This document shows positions 38,554 through 50,178 of a stretch of DNA of 62,500 nucleotides, piece by piece. The notes under the pieces are model-generated. The model had not been told where the DNA came from. It was given only the letters and a program-made list of their open reading frames with translations, and did not search any database. The DNA is taken from positions 1-62,500 of the forward strand of contig NW_004085893.1 in NCBI RefSeq assembly GCF_000220395.1. The letters are read 5' to 3'. Each line of letters begins with the position of its first letter. The stretch's first letter is position 1. This DNA is from Ichthyophthirius multifiliis. Taxonomy: Eukaryota; Ciliophora; Oligohymenophorea; Hymenostomatida. The position numbers and the translations under genes were made by a program.

Positions 38554-39777
38554 AATGCTTTTGTTTATATTTTTTTTCCTCTTATTGGGATAATATAAAA
38601 CTAAAAAAAACAGAAAATCATATTAATTTCACATATCATTATGTTATATGATGATAATAATTAACCTAAAATAATAGTAGAGAATATATGATTATAAATT
38701 TATTAGACCTTATAGATCAAAATGTAATATAAGAATTTTTAGAAAAATAGAATATATATTATGAAAAGATTACATAGAAAATTATTTTTTGGTTATAAGA
38801 TTATTAAAATTAGAAAAAACAAAAAAATAATCTTTTAAAGTTATTTTAATTTTGATTATTTAAATAAGAGAATTTATTTTGTTTAAAAATTAAAAAAACT
38901 AATATAAACTTTATAAATTATATTTAATACTATTTATTTAGTAAATAACATTTGGAGTATAATTTTAACTTTTATTATGTGAAAATTCATAAAACCTACT
39001 ATTTTAAGTAAAAATCATATCTGGAAATATATAAGATTTAGTAAATAAGTAATTATTTTTATTTAATTATTTTATTTTTTAATTATACATTTTATGAATA
39101 CAGAGGCTTACAATAGAATATTAGTTTTTTTAGTTAATTCTCTATAATTTTAAGCTTTATTATTTTATTTTTGAATAAATTTTATTATTAAGACAAAGGC
39201 TATTAAATAAATAAACAAAGCAAACAGCTTATTAAGTAACGATTTTAGAAAGCATATAAAAAAAAAATCATTATGAATTGTATAAAATAAACAAACTATT
39301 ATAAGTTATAGAAATAGATGGAATTTAAATTTTAAACCAATTATGTACGATAATTATGACTTTACTTAATATTAATTATTTAATTAGGATTATTAAAAAA
39401 ATATAATTAATTAAAAAATAAAGTTTTAAGGTCAAGTCAGATAGTTTTAATTCTATAAGAAAGGATAAATAAGATTATTTATTAAATAAAATATTTATTT
39501 ATAATATAGGTGTTGAAGCTAAATATTGTAATCCTGATTATTTTTTTGATAAAAAAAATAATTGGTTTTTATCGTAATATTAAAATTAATATTAAAAAAA
39601 TATATTAATTTTTAATATTAATTAAAAGAAATAATAATAAAATGGAACAAATTAATACAAAATTAAGATAAATTGTTTTTTAAAATTTTTAGTAAAAAAT
39701 TATAAAATGATTTATATAAAGAAAAAACTAATATGTTTTTAGAATTAATAAATAATATAATAATAGATATTAAGTGA
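38554..39777 (+). CDS. Probable secreted protein, poorly resolved
   Basis: Starts MLLFIFFFLLLGQY, a good signal peptide. The reading then changes frame several times at A/T runs, with protein-like blocks: YDDNNQPKIIVENI, NLLDLIDQNVIQEFLEKQN, YNIGVEAKYCNPDYFFD, KMEQINTKLRQIVFQNF and LYKEKTNMFLELINNI before TGA 39775-39777. Introns may explain some of the changes. I recognise no family. The gene is probably real but its structure is unreliable. Confidence 0.35.
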
Positions 39778-40368
39778 AAATTAAAATAAAAAAAATTAAT
39801 TTTATATATTAATAAAATTTTTTAAAAAAAAATTGATTATTTAAAAAATATTAAAAATTAATTTTATATGTGTATAAATTATTAATATAATTTATATAAT
39901 AAAAAATATATAATTTTTTCAAATTATAATAAATACAAAAATATATATTAAATATATATATATATATATGTATGTATAATTAATTATTTTTTTAATAAAC
40001 ACTCTTGTTTTTATAATTATAATTTTATTTAAAATAAATATTAAAATAAAATCTAAATTTATTTAGCATATAATTTGATTATAATTTTTTTTTTTTAATA
40101 TAATATTGAAAAATAATTTATAAATTTAATTATTATCATTATTTATTTATAAGAATATTTTTATTAATAGTAATTATTTATATTAAAAAAAAAAATATTT
40201 ATAAATAAAAAAAATGTTATAATCATATTAATTATAAAATAAACATAGTATTGATCATCATTATTACAAAAGATAGTAAATCTATAATAAAAAAATTATA
40301 TTTAAATAAAAAAAATTTAAGCAAAAAATATTTTATATCCAATTTGTTAATTTAAATTCGAAAAAAAT
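39778..40368. other. AT-rich spacer
   Basis: About 590 bases of A/T with a short TA tract near 39951-39970. No coding signal. Confidence 0.45.
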
Positions 40369-41979
40369 GTATAAAAATCAAACATACTTATTTTTTTATT
40401 TTTTTACTTATTTTCATTTATATAAAAAAACAAAAATATTTATCATTTTTTTATAAATATAAAATAAATAGAATTTTAAAATCAAAATTATCATAAAAAA
40501 ACCTAATTCCAATATATTAGAGATAAAAAGCAACTCAAATATAAAGCAACAACAATACTATTCAAAATACAAACGATTTTCAATTAAATTAATAAAGAAT
40601 TTTATAATTACCAAACACATAAAAACAATTTTAAATTCGAAAAGTATGTAGAATTAATATAAAAAAAGCATAAAATTTAAACAAAAATATACAAACATAA
40701 AATCAATAAAGTGTAATAAAATAATAATTATAAAATTAATCAGATGTAAAATAATGTGATTTAATATAATAATAATAATAAAAATTATAATAATAATAAT
40801 AATTATAATTATAAAGCGATTATTATTCATCTACAACATAAATATAAAACTAAAATTATACAAATGAATTAAATATTATATAAATTAATTCAAATAAAAA
40901 TATAGAATTAGCAAATGATAATAATAATAATAATAATATTAATAAAGAAGCAAATTATTCTAATTAATAAAACATTTAAATTTCTAACGAAATAATTCAA
41001 AATTCATATAAAAATGTCACAAATTCAAACCAATCAATTCAACATTTTACAAACACTTAAATTTTGAACACTTAACATATTACAAATAGTTCTTTTAGTA
41101 AATATACTTAATCATCTCCTTCTTCTAAATAAAGCATAAATAATAGTTCTTTAAGTATGTCTTAAAGTTAACAAGAAGAAGAGGAAGCAGAATAGGAAGA
41201 AGAAGAAGAGGATGAAGAAGAAGAACAGAAAGAAGAAATAAATTCCGAAGAAGACGAAGTAAATAAAACAAATGAAATTTCTAAAAAAAAAAACAAAAAT
41301 ATAGACTATAGATAGAGACATATAGCATTTAGATAATCTAAGAATTATCCAATAAGAACACATAATAAGGCGATAACGTTTAGAAGATCAAATAGCAGAA
41401 GAAAACCGTCGAATAAGTTACTAACAAATAACTGGCCGAATAAACAGTTAACAATATACAAGAAATCAATAATTTATTTCTCTATCTTCTTTATATTCAG
41501 AATCAGAAGAAGAAAATGAAAATGAAATTGAAGAAGAATAAAAAACTGAAAATAATATATAAAATTACGAAAATAATAATTTTAATTTACTATACGAAAA
41601 CAACCGAAATTCAGCATTTGATAGATTACGAGGATTCGTAGAATTATTAAATTAATAATTAAATAATATATATAATACTCAAGGATCTTCTGAAAATATA
41701 GAAATATTAGCTAATATGGTAAATGTAATGTAAAGATTAATTGGAAATAAGAAAGTTTTGGAAGAACACCTTAATGCCTTTCCGGTTATTTAGATTTAAA
41801 ATATTATATAAGTTTAGGAAAATTGCTCTATTTGTCTAGAAGATTGGAAAACGGGAGATCATGCGAAGATTTTAGGCTGTATGCATAAATTTCATTCGGA
41901 TTGTATTGATTCTTGGCTTAAATAAAAGTTTGTATGTCCAAATTGTAAGTTGGATTAATTTTAGTTTTTTTAAAATTGA
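40369..41979 (+). CDS. RING-H2 E3 ubiquitin ligase with acidic N-rich region
   Basis: The C-terminus is firm: a RING-H2 finger at 41823-41955, with CSICLEDWKTGDHAKILGC, MHKFHSDCIDSWL and FVCPNCK (Cys3-His2-Cys3), ending at TGA 41977-41979. RING-H2 proteins recruit an E2 and transfer ubiquitin. Upstream are an Asn/Ser-rich region, a Glu-rich run at 41175-41250, a basic patch, then SLYSESEEENENEIEEE and the helical RNSAFDRLRGFVELLNQQL. One or two shifts are needed around 41370-41400. The 5' end is uncertain: I use the ATG at 40369, but the N-terminal 250 codons are low-complexity and a start as late as 41157 (MSQSQQEEEE) is possible. Confidence 0.8.
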
Positions 41980-42506
41980 TTGTTTTTTTTTTATAATAAA
42001 AAAGTTAATAAATATTAACTTTTATTTTAAATCAATAAACAAAAATATAGACAATATTTTTATAACAATAAAATTATTTATATAAATAATAAATTTATTT
42101 TTTAATAAATATTGTCTAAATCAAAAGCTTAATTATTCAAATAAACTATAACACTTTATTCCTATTTATAAAAAATCGTATTTTTCGAAAATACCAAACT
42201 AATTCTAGACCTAAAAATATAATCATAAAAGTGATTTAAACTAAAACTAAAACCCAGTTACATTCAAGCGCATTAAACTTAAAATACATGCATTAATAGC
42301 CATATATAAATTACTATAAGAGATAAAAAAAATATTCTACTTTTTTTTTTTTTCAAAAAATCCATCAAATATAGTTTATTAGGGTTTTTTCTTCTGTATT
42401 TTTTGAAATATTCATGCTTAATAGGTATTTATATCAATGGTTTTTTTTTAAAAAAAAAAAACATAAAATAAAGATTATTATAAATAAATAAAGTACATTT
42501 TCAATT
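41980..42506. other. Spacer between convergent genes
   Basis: About 530 bases, including the inverted repeat described separately and a patch at 42170-42300 with more C and G. No coding signal. Confidence 0.45.
42048..42118. repeat. 12-bp perfect inverted repeat downstream of the RING gene
   Basis: TAGACAATATTT at 42048-42059 and its exact reverse complement at 42107-42118, with a 47-base A/T spacer. It lies 70-140 bases past the RING gene stop. It could fold in the 3' transcript or mark an old small insertion. Confidence 0.6.
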
Positions 42507-43327
42507 TCATTTTTTCAAGTAATTTTTTTATTTATTCTATAATTTCTTAATTTTTCCATTATTATTATTATTTTAATAAATATACTATTAATAATAACTT
42601 TTTTATAAAATATTACGAAATACTTTAACCATTTCTAAGTCTAAATGTATAATTCCACAAATACTTCTTATCTATTATATTTTCCATAAAAATTGCTTTT
42701 ATATTCATCAAAAATATCATCAATAAAATATACAAAAGTACCTTTTACAACAAATCTCCTCTAAAAGTTAAGATATTACATGCACTTAAGATTTTATTAA
42801 AGCATGTATATTTTTTTTTAAGATTACATTATTAAAATACCTAAAATACATTTTAAAAGCTTTAACAAGTTTTCTAAATATTTTTTAATCATTGTATATA
42901 AAAGTTAATAATACCTCTATTTTAATATCGTTTAAGCAAATATTCGAAACTACTCCTCTGTTAAAAAACAGAACTTAAAATGAAATTTATAGATAGTTAT
43001 TTTACAATTTATCGGGATATAAATTTTGGTATTATTATCTATATATAATTTAATAATAGAAATTTCTTATAGATATATATTCAGAATAAAAGAATTATGC
43101 AATCTCTATTCAATCAGGATTTCTAAGCATTCTTCTAATGATTCATTTTATTATGTATATTATTAACAATATTGATAAACATACTTTATATAATCATGCT
43201 GTATTTCTATAAAAGTAAATTTTAATTATCAGGTGAACGCCATCTTGTACAAAAATATCTAGACCGAGTTAAAATTAGTATTTGAAAAAAAAAAAAAATG
43301 AGTTGATATTATTAATATTTGCTACAT
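42507..43327 (-). CDS. Unknown helical protein
   Basis: Read from ATG 43327-43325 to TGA 42509-42507 with two or three frame changes (one may be an intron, about 43200-43243). Protein-like blocks in order: GLDIFVQDGVHLIIKIYFYR, HDYIKYVYQYC, NESLEECLEILIEQRL, KFCFLTEEQFRIFAQTILK, KKYLENLLKLLKCILGILI, FVYFIDDIFDEYKSNFYGKY and GIIHLDLEMVKVFRNILQK. It is about 260 residues and mostly helical, with mixed polar and hydrophobic composition unlike the spacers. I do not recognise a family. The gene is likely real; the exact structure is not settled. Confidence 0.45.
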
Positions 43328-44129
43328 TTTTCTTTTTGTTAAAAATTAAATTTTTATTTTAAATGATTTTTTTTTTAATACTTTATTATAAGTAATGTTT
43401 AATTTTTTTGATAAAAAATACTTTCATTTATAAAAAACTATATCAAATAAATGTCTTATTTAAATTATTTTATATAGGAGAAATATTGAAATGATAAATA
43501 AAAATAACAAAATAAGAACTTAAAATATTATAACATAAATATAATAAAGGTTATATATTATAGTAAAATAAATAAATTTATAATCAATTTTTATTTAATC
43601 ACATTATTAATTATTAAATGAAAATAAAATATGTTTTTTTTAAATATTTAAATTATATGAATAAAATTAAGTTTTATTATAATTAGATATATACGACCAT
43701 AATAATAAAAAGTATCTTTTATAATTTTTTATAAATGATTTTTTATTTATTTCTTTTTTAATAATATAATGTCTTTTCTATAAAAATAACAATATTATAG
43801 ATATATTTCATATAAATAATCTTATTTATTTATTATAATTGAAAATTTAAATAAATGTAAAAAAATTAATTGATATTACTAATTCAATGTTTGCAAAGAA
43901 AAAAAACAGAAAATTTTATTAAAAATTCCTTTGAAAAAAAAAGAAAAAAATATTAAATTTTTAACTAAAAGTTAAAAAATAAACTTTATTTTCTAAAATA
44001 TAAATTAATTATTATATAATTATCTTAATTTATTTATATTATTTAAATAAGAAAAGCTATAATTGTATTTATAAAAATAATAATATATATATATATATAT
44101 TTAGATTTTAAATAAATATCTATATTAAA
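43328..44129. other. Divergent spacer
   Basis: About 800 bases of A/T between two outward-reading genes, with a short TA tract at about 44081-44100. No gene. Confidence 0.5.
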
Positions 44130-45233
44130 ATGAATAAAGAATAAATTTCTTTAAATAGTGATTAAACAGATGTCCCAATGCTTCCTGAATAAGAAGTGAG
44201 ATTAATGATAGATTCTTATAGACAAACAATAGGTAAAAAAAAAAAAAAAAAAAAAAAATTAGAAAAAAAAAATATTAGAAAAAATTGCCAATAAAAGCCA
44301 ACTCAATAAATAAAAACTTGAACAATTATAATAAAAATACTTTACGTTAGTGTAATCCAAGCAAAATTATTAATAAAAATTAGCCGAATTTCACTAAAAA
44401 CTAAAATTATATTAACCTCTAATAAAAGAAATAATGAACGATTAGCAAAAAAATGATAATTAATAATATTAAATATAAAAAAGAAACACTGTAATAGATT
44501 TAAAGCCTTAAATTTCTTGTTTTTAAACTTCGCAAAAATAAGACCATGAAGATGAAAAGAATGAAGAACAAAAAAACAATTAAATTTAAATAGATTTAAA
44601 AATCAAAAAAATCAAAAAAATTCTAGAAAACAATAATATTTTAGATGAATAAGTAAAAAATGAATTATTTAATACAATCGAAATATACAATTAATAATAA
44701 TTTATTGAAAATTAAAATAAAAACGAAATAGATAAATAATTCCAAAAATTACTTTAATTTAGATAAAACCTTTTAGATTAAGCTACGCATAATATAAGTA
44801 TTAAATATTGTGTTCATTGTAAAAAAAGATTTTCTCCTTTAAATAATGAATAAGTAAATATTTTATAAAATAACCATAAACAAAAAAAAAACTCTTATAA
44901 ACAAAATAATTATTTTAGGATTGTTGTTAATATCATATTGGTTAATTGAAATTTTACAGTTGTAAGGGATGTGGATGTGATGAATATTACAATTGTTGTT
45001 GGAAATGCTTGAAATGTAATAAAGGGTGTAGAATAGGTTAGCATGCTGCCAAGTCTACAATCTAGGTTATTCCTAGAAATGATGTTTAAGAAAGTTAATA
45101 AAAAATTTAATAAAAAGTGTCAAGTTTAAGATATATAGATAAATAATAATAAAATAACCCTCAATTAAATACGAATAATTTATATTATAAATTTTCTTAT
45201 AATAATATTGGCTTCAATAAAAGTTTTATTTGA
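44130..45233 (+). CDS. Coiled-coil protein with C-terminal Cys/His-rich metal-binding domain
   Basis: Three exons (introns 44233-44278 and 44854-44918) in consistent phase, 330 residues, no shift. The N-terminus is MNKEQISLNSDQTDVPMLPE. Residues ~25-190 are coiled coil (SQLNKQKLEQLQQKYFTL and IKKIKKILENNNILDEQVKN). The C-terminal domain has CVHCKKRFSP, then CCQYHIGQLKFYSCKGCGC, YYNCCWKCLKCNKGC and a final HAA, about 14 Cys and 2 His in 60 residues. The order C-x2-C, CCxYHxG, YxCxGCG, GCxxGxHA resembles zinc domains in which a CxYHxG strand packs with a terminal Gly-x-His. Structure and metal binding are inferred; the role is unknown. Confidence 0.78.
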
Positions 45234-45471
45234 ATAATATACATATATATATGTATATATATTATATATTTTATTTTTTATCAAATAATCTATTTTTATC
45301 TGAATTTAATTTTAGAAAATATATTTTAAAGTTTTTAGAAAAAGTAATTTATGTATTTATTTATGTTCTTTTTTTAAAAAAAGTTTTACGATGTATTTTT
45401 TTATATAATAAAATTCAATTTTTTTATTATTATATTTAAATTACTTATTAAAAAAATATTGTTAAATAAAA

Positions 45472-46082
45472 ATGATTTAATCAAAATCCTAAATATTCAT
45501 AAATAATCCCTTTTTGTTTTTTTATTTTAATTAACTTAATGAAATTATTTTATTCGTGTTATAAAAATAATAATTATTAATAATAAGTTTATGTGGAATA
45601 GATTTTTATATTTTTTTAGATTATTAAATATTTTTAATATTTTAATTGTTTTAAATAGTTTAGGGATAGAATTCATATAAAAAAAAGATAGGTTGAAAAA
45701 AATCATAAATATATGTAAATATTAATAAAACTTTACTTTTTACAGACGCGGTTAGCCCTTTTATACCTTTAGTGGTCCCCTTTGTCTTTTATATTATTTA
45801 ATATTGGGTTATAAGGAGATATGTTTGTAAAAAAAATTTAATTTTTGATTGGCTATAATTTATGGGCTTCGAATTTATTTTGCCTTTGGAAATCTTATAT
45901 CAATGCTTACGCCAGTAATTATATATGATTAGTTTAATAAAAAACTATATAGAATAATTCTCGGAATAAACTTTATTTTTAGTATATTATTTTAGGCTTT
46001 TAGTTTTTAGTTTTTGTCAGGATTTTACAGTTTTTTAATTATTTTTGAAGAAAATTAATCTTTTTTTGATAAAGTTTAATGA
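45472..46082 (+). CDS. Small multi-pass membrane protein
   Basis: The ATG is at 45472. An intron of about 30 bases ends at the CAG before 45746, and the stop is TGA 46080-46082, after which this strand has no TGA for 270 bases apart from two within 15 bases. Hydrophobic helices: LNEIILFVLQKQQLLIISLC with FYIFLDYQIFLIFQLF, PFIPLVVPFVFYIIQYWVI, NLISMLTPVIIYDQF and LYRIILGINFIFSILFQAF. About 200 residues with two T-run shifts. The Pro-rich first strand of the third helix followed by RRYVCKK is distinctive, but I cannot name a family. Confidence 0.45.
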
Positions 46083-46366
46083 TAATTATGATAAGTATTA
46101 ACGTGTTAATAAAAAATTTAGAATAATTATAGTCAAAGACCTTCTATTTTAACTAATAAAAATTATAATATTACTAAACTATATTTTTAACAAGTTTTTA
46201 TTAATACAAATATATATTTAAAATTAAAAAATTTATTATATTCTTTTCTAATAATTATATAATATATAGTTTAATTTTATTAAAAAAATATTTACTTAAT
46301 TAAAAAAAAAAAAAATACATATAATATATATATATATAAAAAATAATTAAATATTTAGAAAAATAA

Positions 46367-47040
46367 TCAAATATCTAAAAGTAATTTTCTAGGATCTTCG
46401 ATTTCTTCTTTAATAGTTTTTAGGAAAGTAACAGCCTCTCTTCCATCAATTAGTCTATGATCATAAGTTAAGGCCAAATACATCATTGGTCTTGCTACGA
46501 TTTAATCGTTTTTAACTACAGGTCTATTAACAATTGAATGCATACCCAAAATAGCTGATTAGGGTGGATTTAAAATAGGAGTACCCATTAAAGATCCAAA
46601 AACACCACCATTGGAAATAGTAAAAGTACCTCCAGCCATATCTTCAGCTGAAATTTTTCCTTCTTTACCTTTATTACCTAATCTAATTAATTCCTTTTTT
46701 ATAAAAAATAAAATTATTATAAAAGAAATTAATAAACTTTTTCGATTTATGCAAAACTCAAAGTTTCAGCATTTCTAAGTACAGGAACCATAAGACCTGT
46801 AGGAGTAGCAACTGCAACAGAAATATCAATATAATTTTTATAAACAATCTCTTTTCCATCAATAACTTTTTTTTTAATAATAAAAAATAGTAATTTAGAA
46901 ATATATTACTATTTGATATTTATTATATATTTAATTCAATTTTTATTCAAAAACACAATAAAAAAAAAAATATATATATATTTTTTTTTGTATAATTTAG
47001 ATATTAAAATAAAACTAAAAATAACAAGAAATAAAATAAT

Positions 47041-47081
<41 letters not shown>

Positions 47082-48045
47082 TTATATATTTATACCTGCA
47101 TTTACAATAGGCTATTATTACAATGCTGCTGAACATGCTTTTATAAAGAATGACATGAAACCTAATTTTACTTAATGCTTTTTAGTAAATTAATCTTAGA
47201 ATTTATTTCTAATTTCCATTACTGTTCCCATATCACATTCTTAAAATGTAGTTAGCAGTGCATATGTATTTTATGAATCTTTTAATCTTTCTGCAATTCT
47301 TTATCTCATTCTACTTAATGGTTCTCTTCTTTCATTTCTTTTTTTTCTCCATATTATATTTCTAATTAATTTGGTTTCTAATGTTCTTGTTTTTTAGGTT
47401 ATTATTATACGTTTTATACTTATTCTTAAGCTTTTTAGGGTTATTATTGTTATTGCTATTATTATTATTTTTATTCTTATTATTATTATTATTTTTATTA
47501 AACTTCTTTCGTACCTTCAGTTTGTTTTTAACTTCCTTAAGGCTTTTTTGCATCTACATCAATTACAAAGAACGGCTTTCCAACTTATACAGATTAACCA
47601 TCACTCGCGAATAATTCGGTTATAATTCCCGCTTCTGGAGAACGAATTGGAACTTATGTCTTATCTGTTTCTACACTGCATACTATTTCATCTAAATCTA
47701 CCCAATCTCCAACCTCTTTATTATTTTTTTTTATTTTAATATTTTTTTTATTTTTTTTTACTTTTTAACATTTAAGCCACTTGTCCTTCTGTAATTGAAT
47801 CTCCCATTGAAGGTACATTTATCTATTTGGCTTTTTTAATTTTTAAAAATAAATAATTGAATTGAATTGATTTGATATATTTAATTTTTTTTACTTGCAA
47901 AATAGAATTAAGGAAGATAATTTATTTTCAAAGAATTTTATAAGGTTTTTGTTTAATATATTTTGTAAGTAATAAATTATCTTTTTGTGTTATTTCTTAC
48001 TAAAGATATGGTTAAAGGAAATAATTTTTGAAATAATTAAGACAT
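46367..48045 (-). CDS. DLST: Dihydrolipoamide succinyltransferase, E2 of 2-oxoglutarate dehydrogenase
   Basis: The start is at 48045 and the stop at 46369-46367; introns at 47831-47894, 47716-47761, 46866-47095 and 46694-46737; about 431 residues, with one missing base in the A8 run at 47339-47346. E2 transfers succinyl groups from lipoamide to CoA in the mitochondrial TCA cycle. A Ser/Lys/Gln-rich presequence ([19 protein letters not shown]) is followed by the lipoyl domain [16 protein letters not shown]...[16 protein letters not shown] (lipoyl Lys in ETDK). A ~70-residue linker is almost pure Gln. The catalytic domain follows: [69 protein letters not shown] and the active-site [14 protein letters not shown]. 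No peripheral-subunit-binding domain is visible, as in animal DLST. Confidence 0.96.
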
Positions 48046-50178
48046 AATGCACTTTTTTATTTGTTTGTTTATAATTTTTTTTTGGTACTTTTTTGTTAAT
48101 TTGTGTTTTTTTTTTTAAAAAAAATTTTTATATTAATATATGTTTTATATTATATTAATTTTATGTATATCATATATACACATGTGTTTTACTATATTTA
48201 TTTTATTTTATTTTCTTAAATTTTAAATAAAAATAAATTTATTATAATAAGATGAATTAATTAAAATAAAATTTATTATAGAAATAAAAATTAAAAAATA
48301 TTAATTTAAAATCTAATTATAAATAAAAAACTTTTATATATTATATAGAAAAAAAGACAAAAAGTAATAATATTATTTTATATAAAATTCTAAAAATATA
48401 AAATATATATATATTATAAAATAAATATATATATATATATATATATATTTATAATTTATATATATGTATTATATAATTTTTGATTTTAATTAGATATTTT
48501 TTATGAATTATCTAAAATATTAATTTAACAAGATTAATTTATTTAAACTCTATAAATACATCACTATAAACGTATATTTATCTTTTTTAAATAATAATGA
48601 TAATTATATTGTTTATTAAATTTTAATATATAACTAATATAATATTTTTTTTTCTTGTTTTAAAAATATATTTATTTTTGATAATCACTTTTTTTATTGT
48701 AAAACAATTTAATTATGAATAATTAATGAATTTTTTTTTTTAAAAACAAAAATTTTCTAAAGAAATTTTAATTTTTTAATATAGAATAATTAAAATAAAT
48801 GTTTTTTACGTTATAAAGTATACTTATTTTTTTCACTAGAATTATGTCAAGATATTATAATCAAGTACAAACAAAATTTATATTTATATATTATTTATAT
48901 AATTCGGTATATTCGGGAAAAAAATTTTTAATTATATAATTTTATGCATTATTATTCAAAGAATTTTTTTAATTAATTGACTTGAAAATTCAGATAAACA
49001 CTTTATGGACATAATGATATTATTTTTACGATTAATAAAATATATTATATTTATATTAATAAAAAAGTTGCAAAACTCTACAACTATGATAAGTTAAATA
49101 TATATATAATAATTTTTACATTGTTTTTTTTAATTATTTTATTAAAATAAAATCGAAAAATAAAAAAACTATAAATTCATATATTATTATATTTTTAAAA
49201 TTTGATTAAGTTTTTAAAAAAATAATAAAGTAATAAATATATTTTTTTTTTATATTTTTATTTATTATGAAATATTTTTTTAAAAACTCCTTTACTGTTG
49301 TAAATGAAAACAAAATATAAAAAAAAATAGTAATAAATTTGACATAATAAAACTATTGAATAATTTAATGAAAAAATATAAAATATAAAATTTTTAATAA
49401 TAATTAGACATAAAATAAAAAAATATTTAAATTATATATTATAATACTCAAAATAGTATAGCATATGTATATTTAATATAATAGCATTAATTTATTTAAA
49501 TGTCTAATAATATTTTAATAGATAATTTATTAACTATTGTATAATAATTATGTATAAATTAAATATTTTTTTAGAGATTAAAAATATTATGTTTTAAATA
49601 TTTTTTTAGAGAAGATAAAAATAATGAATTTTCATCATTAGTTTAATAATATAAATTATAATTGTTAGTTAAAAAAAAAAAAAAGTAATAAATAAATATT
49701 GTACAAGGAAAACCTAAAATTATAAAAATAAATTGAATTATGTTTTAATAATATATAATAATAAAAGTCTATATTTTAATTTTATTAAAGAATTTAATTA
49801 AAGTAGGAATATAACAGATATTTACATAATAATATCGATTTGAATGTTTATAGAGAACAAAAATATAAATAAAATAAAAAACTAATATAGATCCGTAAAA
49901 AAAAAATATAGCATCATAAGCAAGAAAGGAAATGTTAATGTCTAATAATATCACATATAAATCAATATTTTTCAAGAATTTTAAACTAGGTTTTCAAATT
50001 TATCATATATAAAAATCAAGTAAATGATTTAAAAATCATTTAATAAAATATAGTAATATATTAAATATTAATTTATTTAAAAACTTATATTGTTATATGA
50101 AATTTTAATAAATATTTATATAATAAATTATTTTATTAAAAAATAATATTATTATTTTTAAATATGTATATATATAAT
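48046..50178. other. 2.1 kb gene-poor spacer
   Basis: Low-complexity A/T with TA tracts at about 48401-48475. The longest open stretches have no protein-like composition. It should include the DLST promoter. Confidence 0.45.

Noticed and set aside
42370-42400. TTAGGGTTTT as a possible telomere or chromosome-breakage signal
   Set aside because: A single chance match. There is no tandem GGGGTT array and sequence continues normally on both sides.
47381-47614. A plus-strand Leu-rich frame resembling a signal or membrane protein
   Set aside because: It is the complement of the poly-Gln linker and end of the lipoyl domain of DLST.
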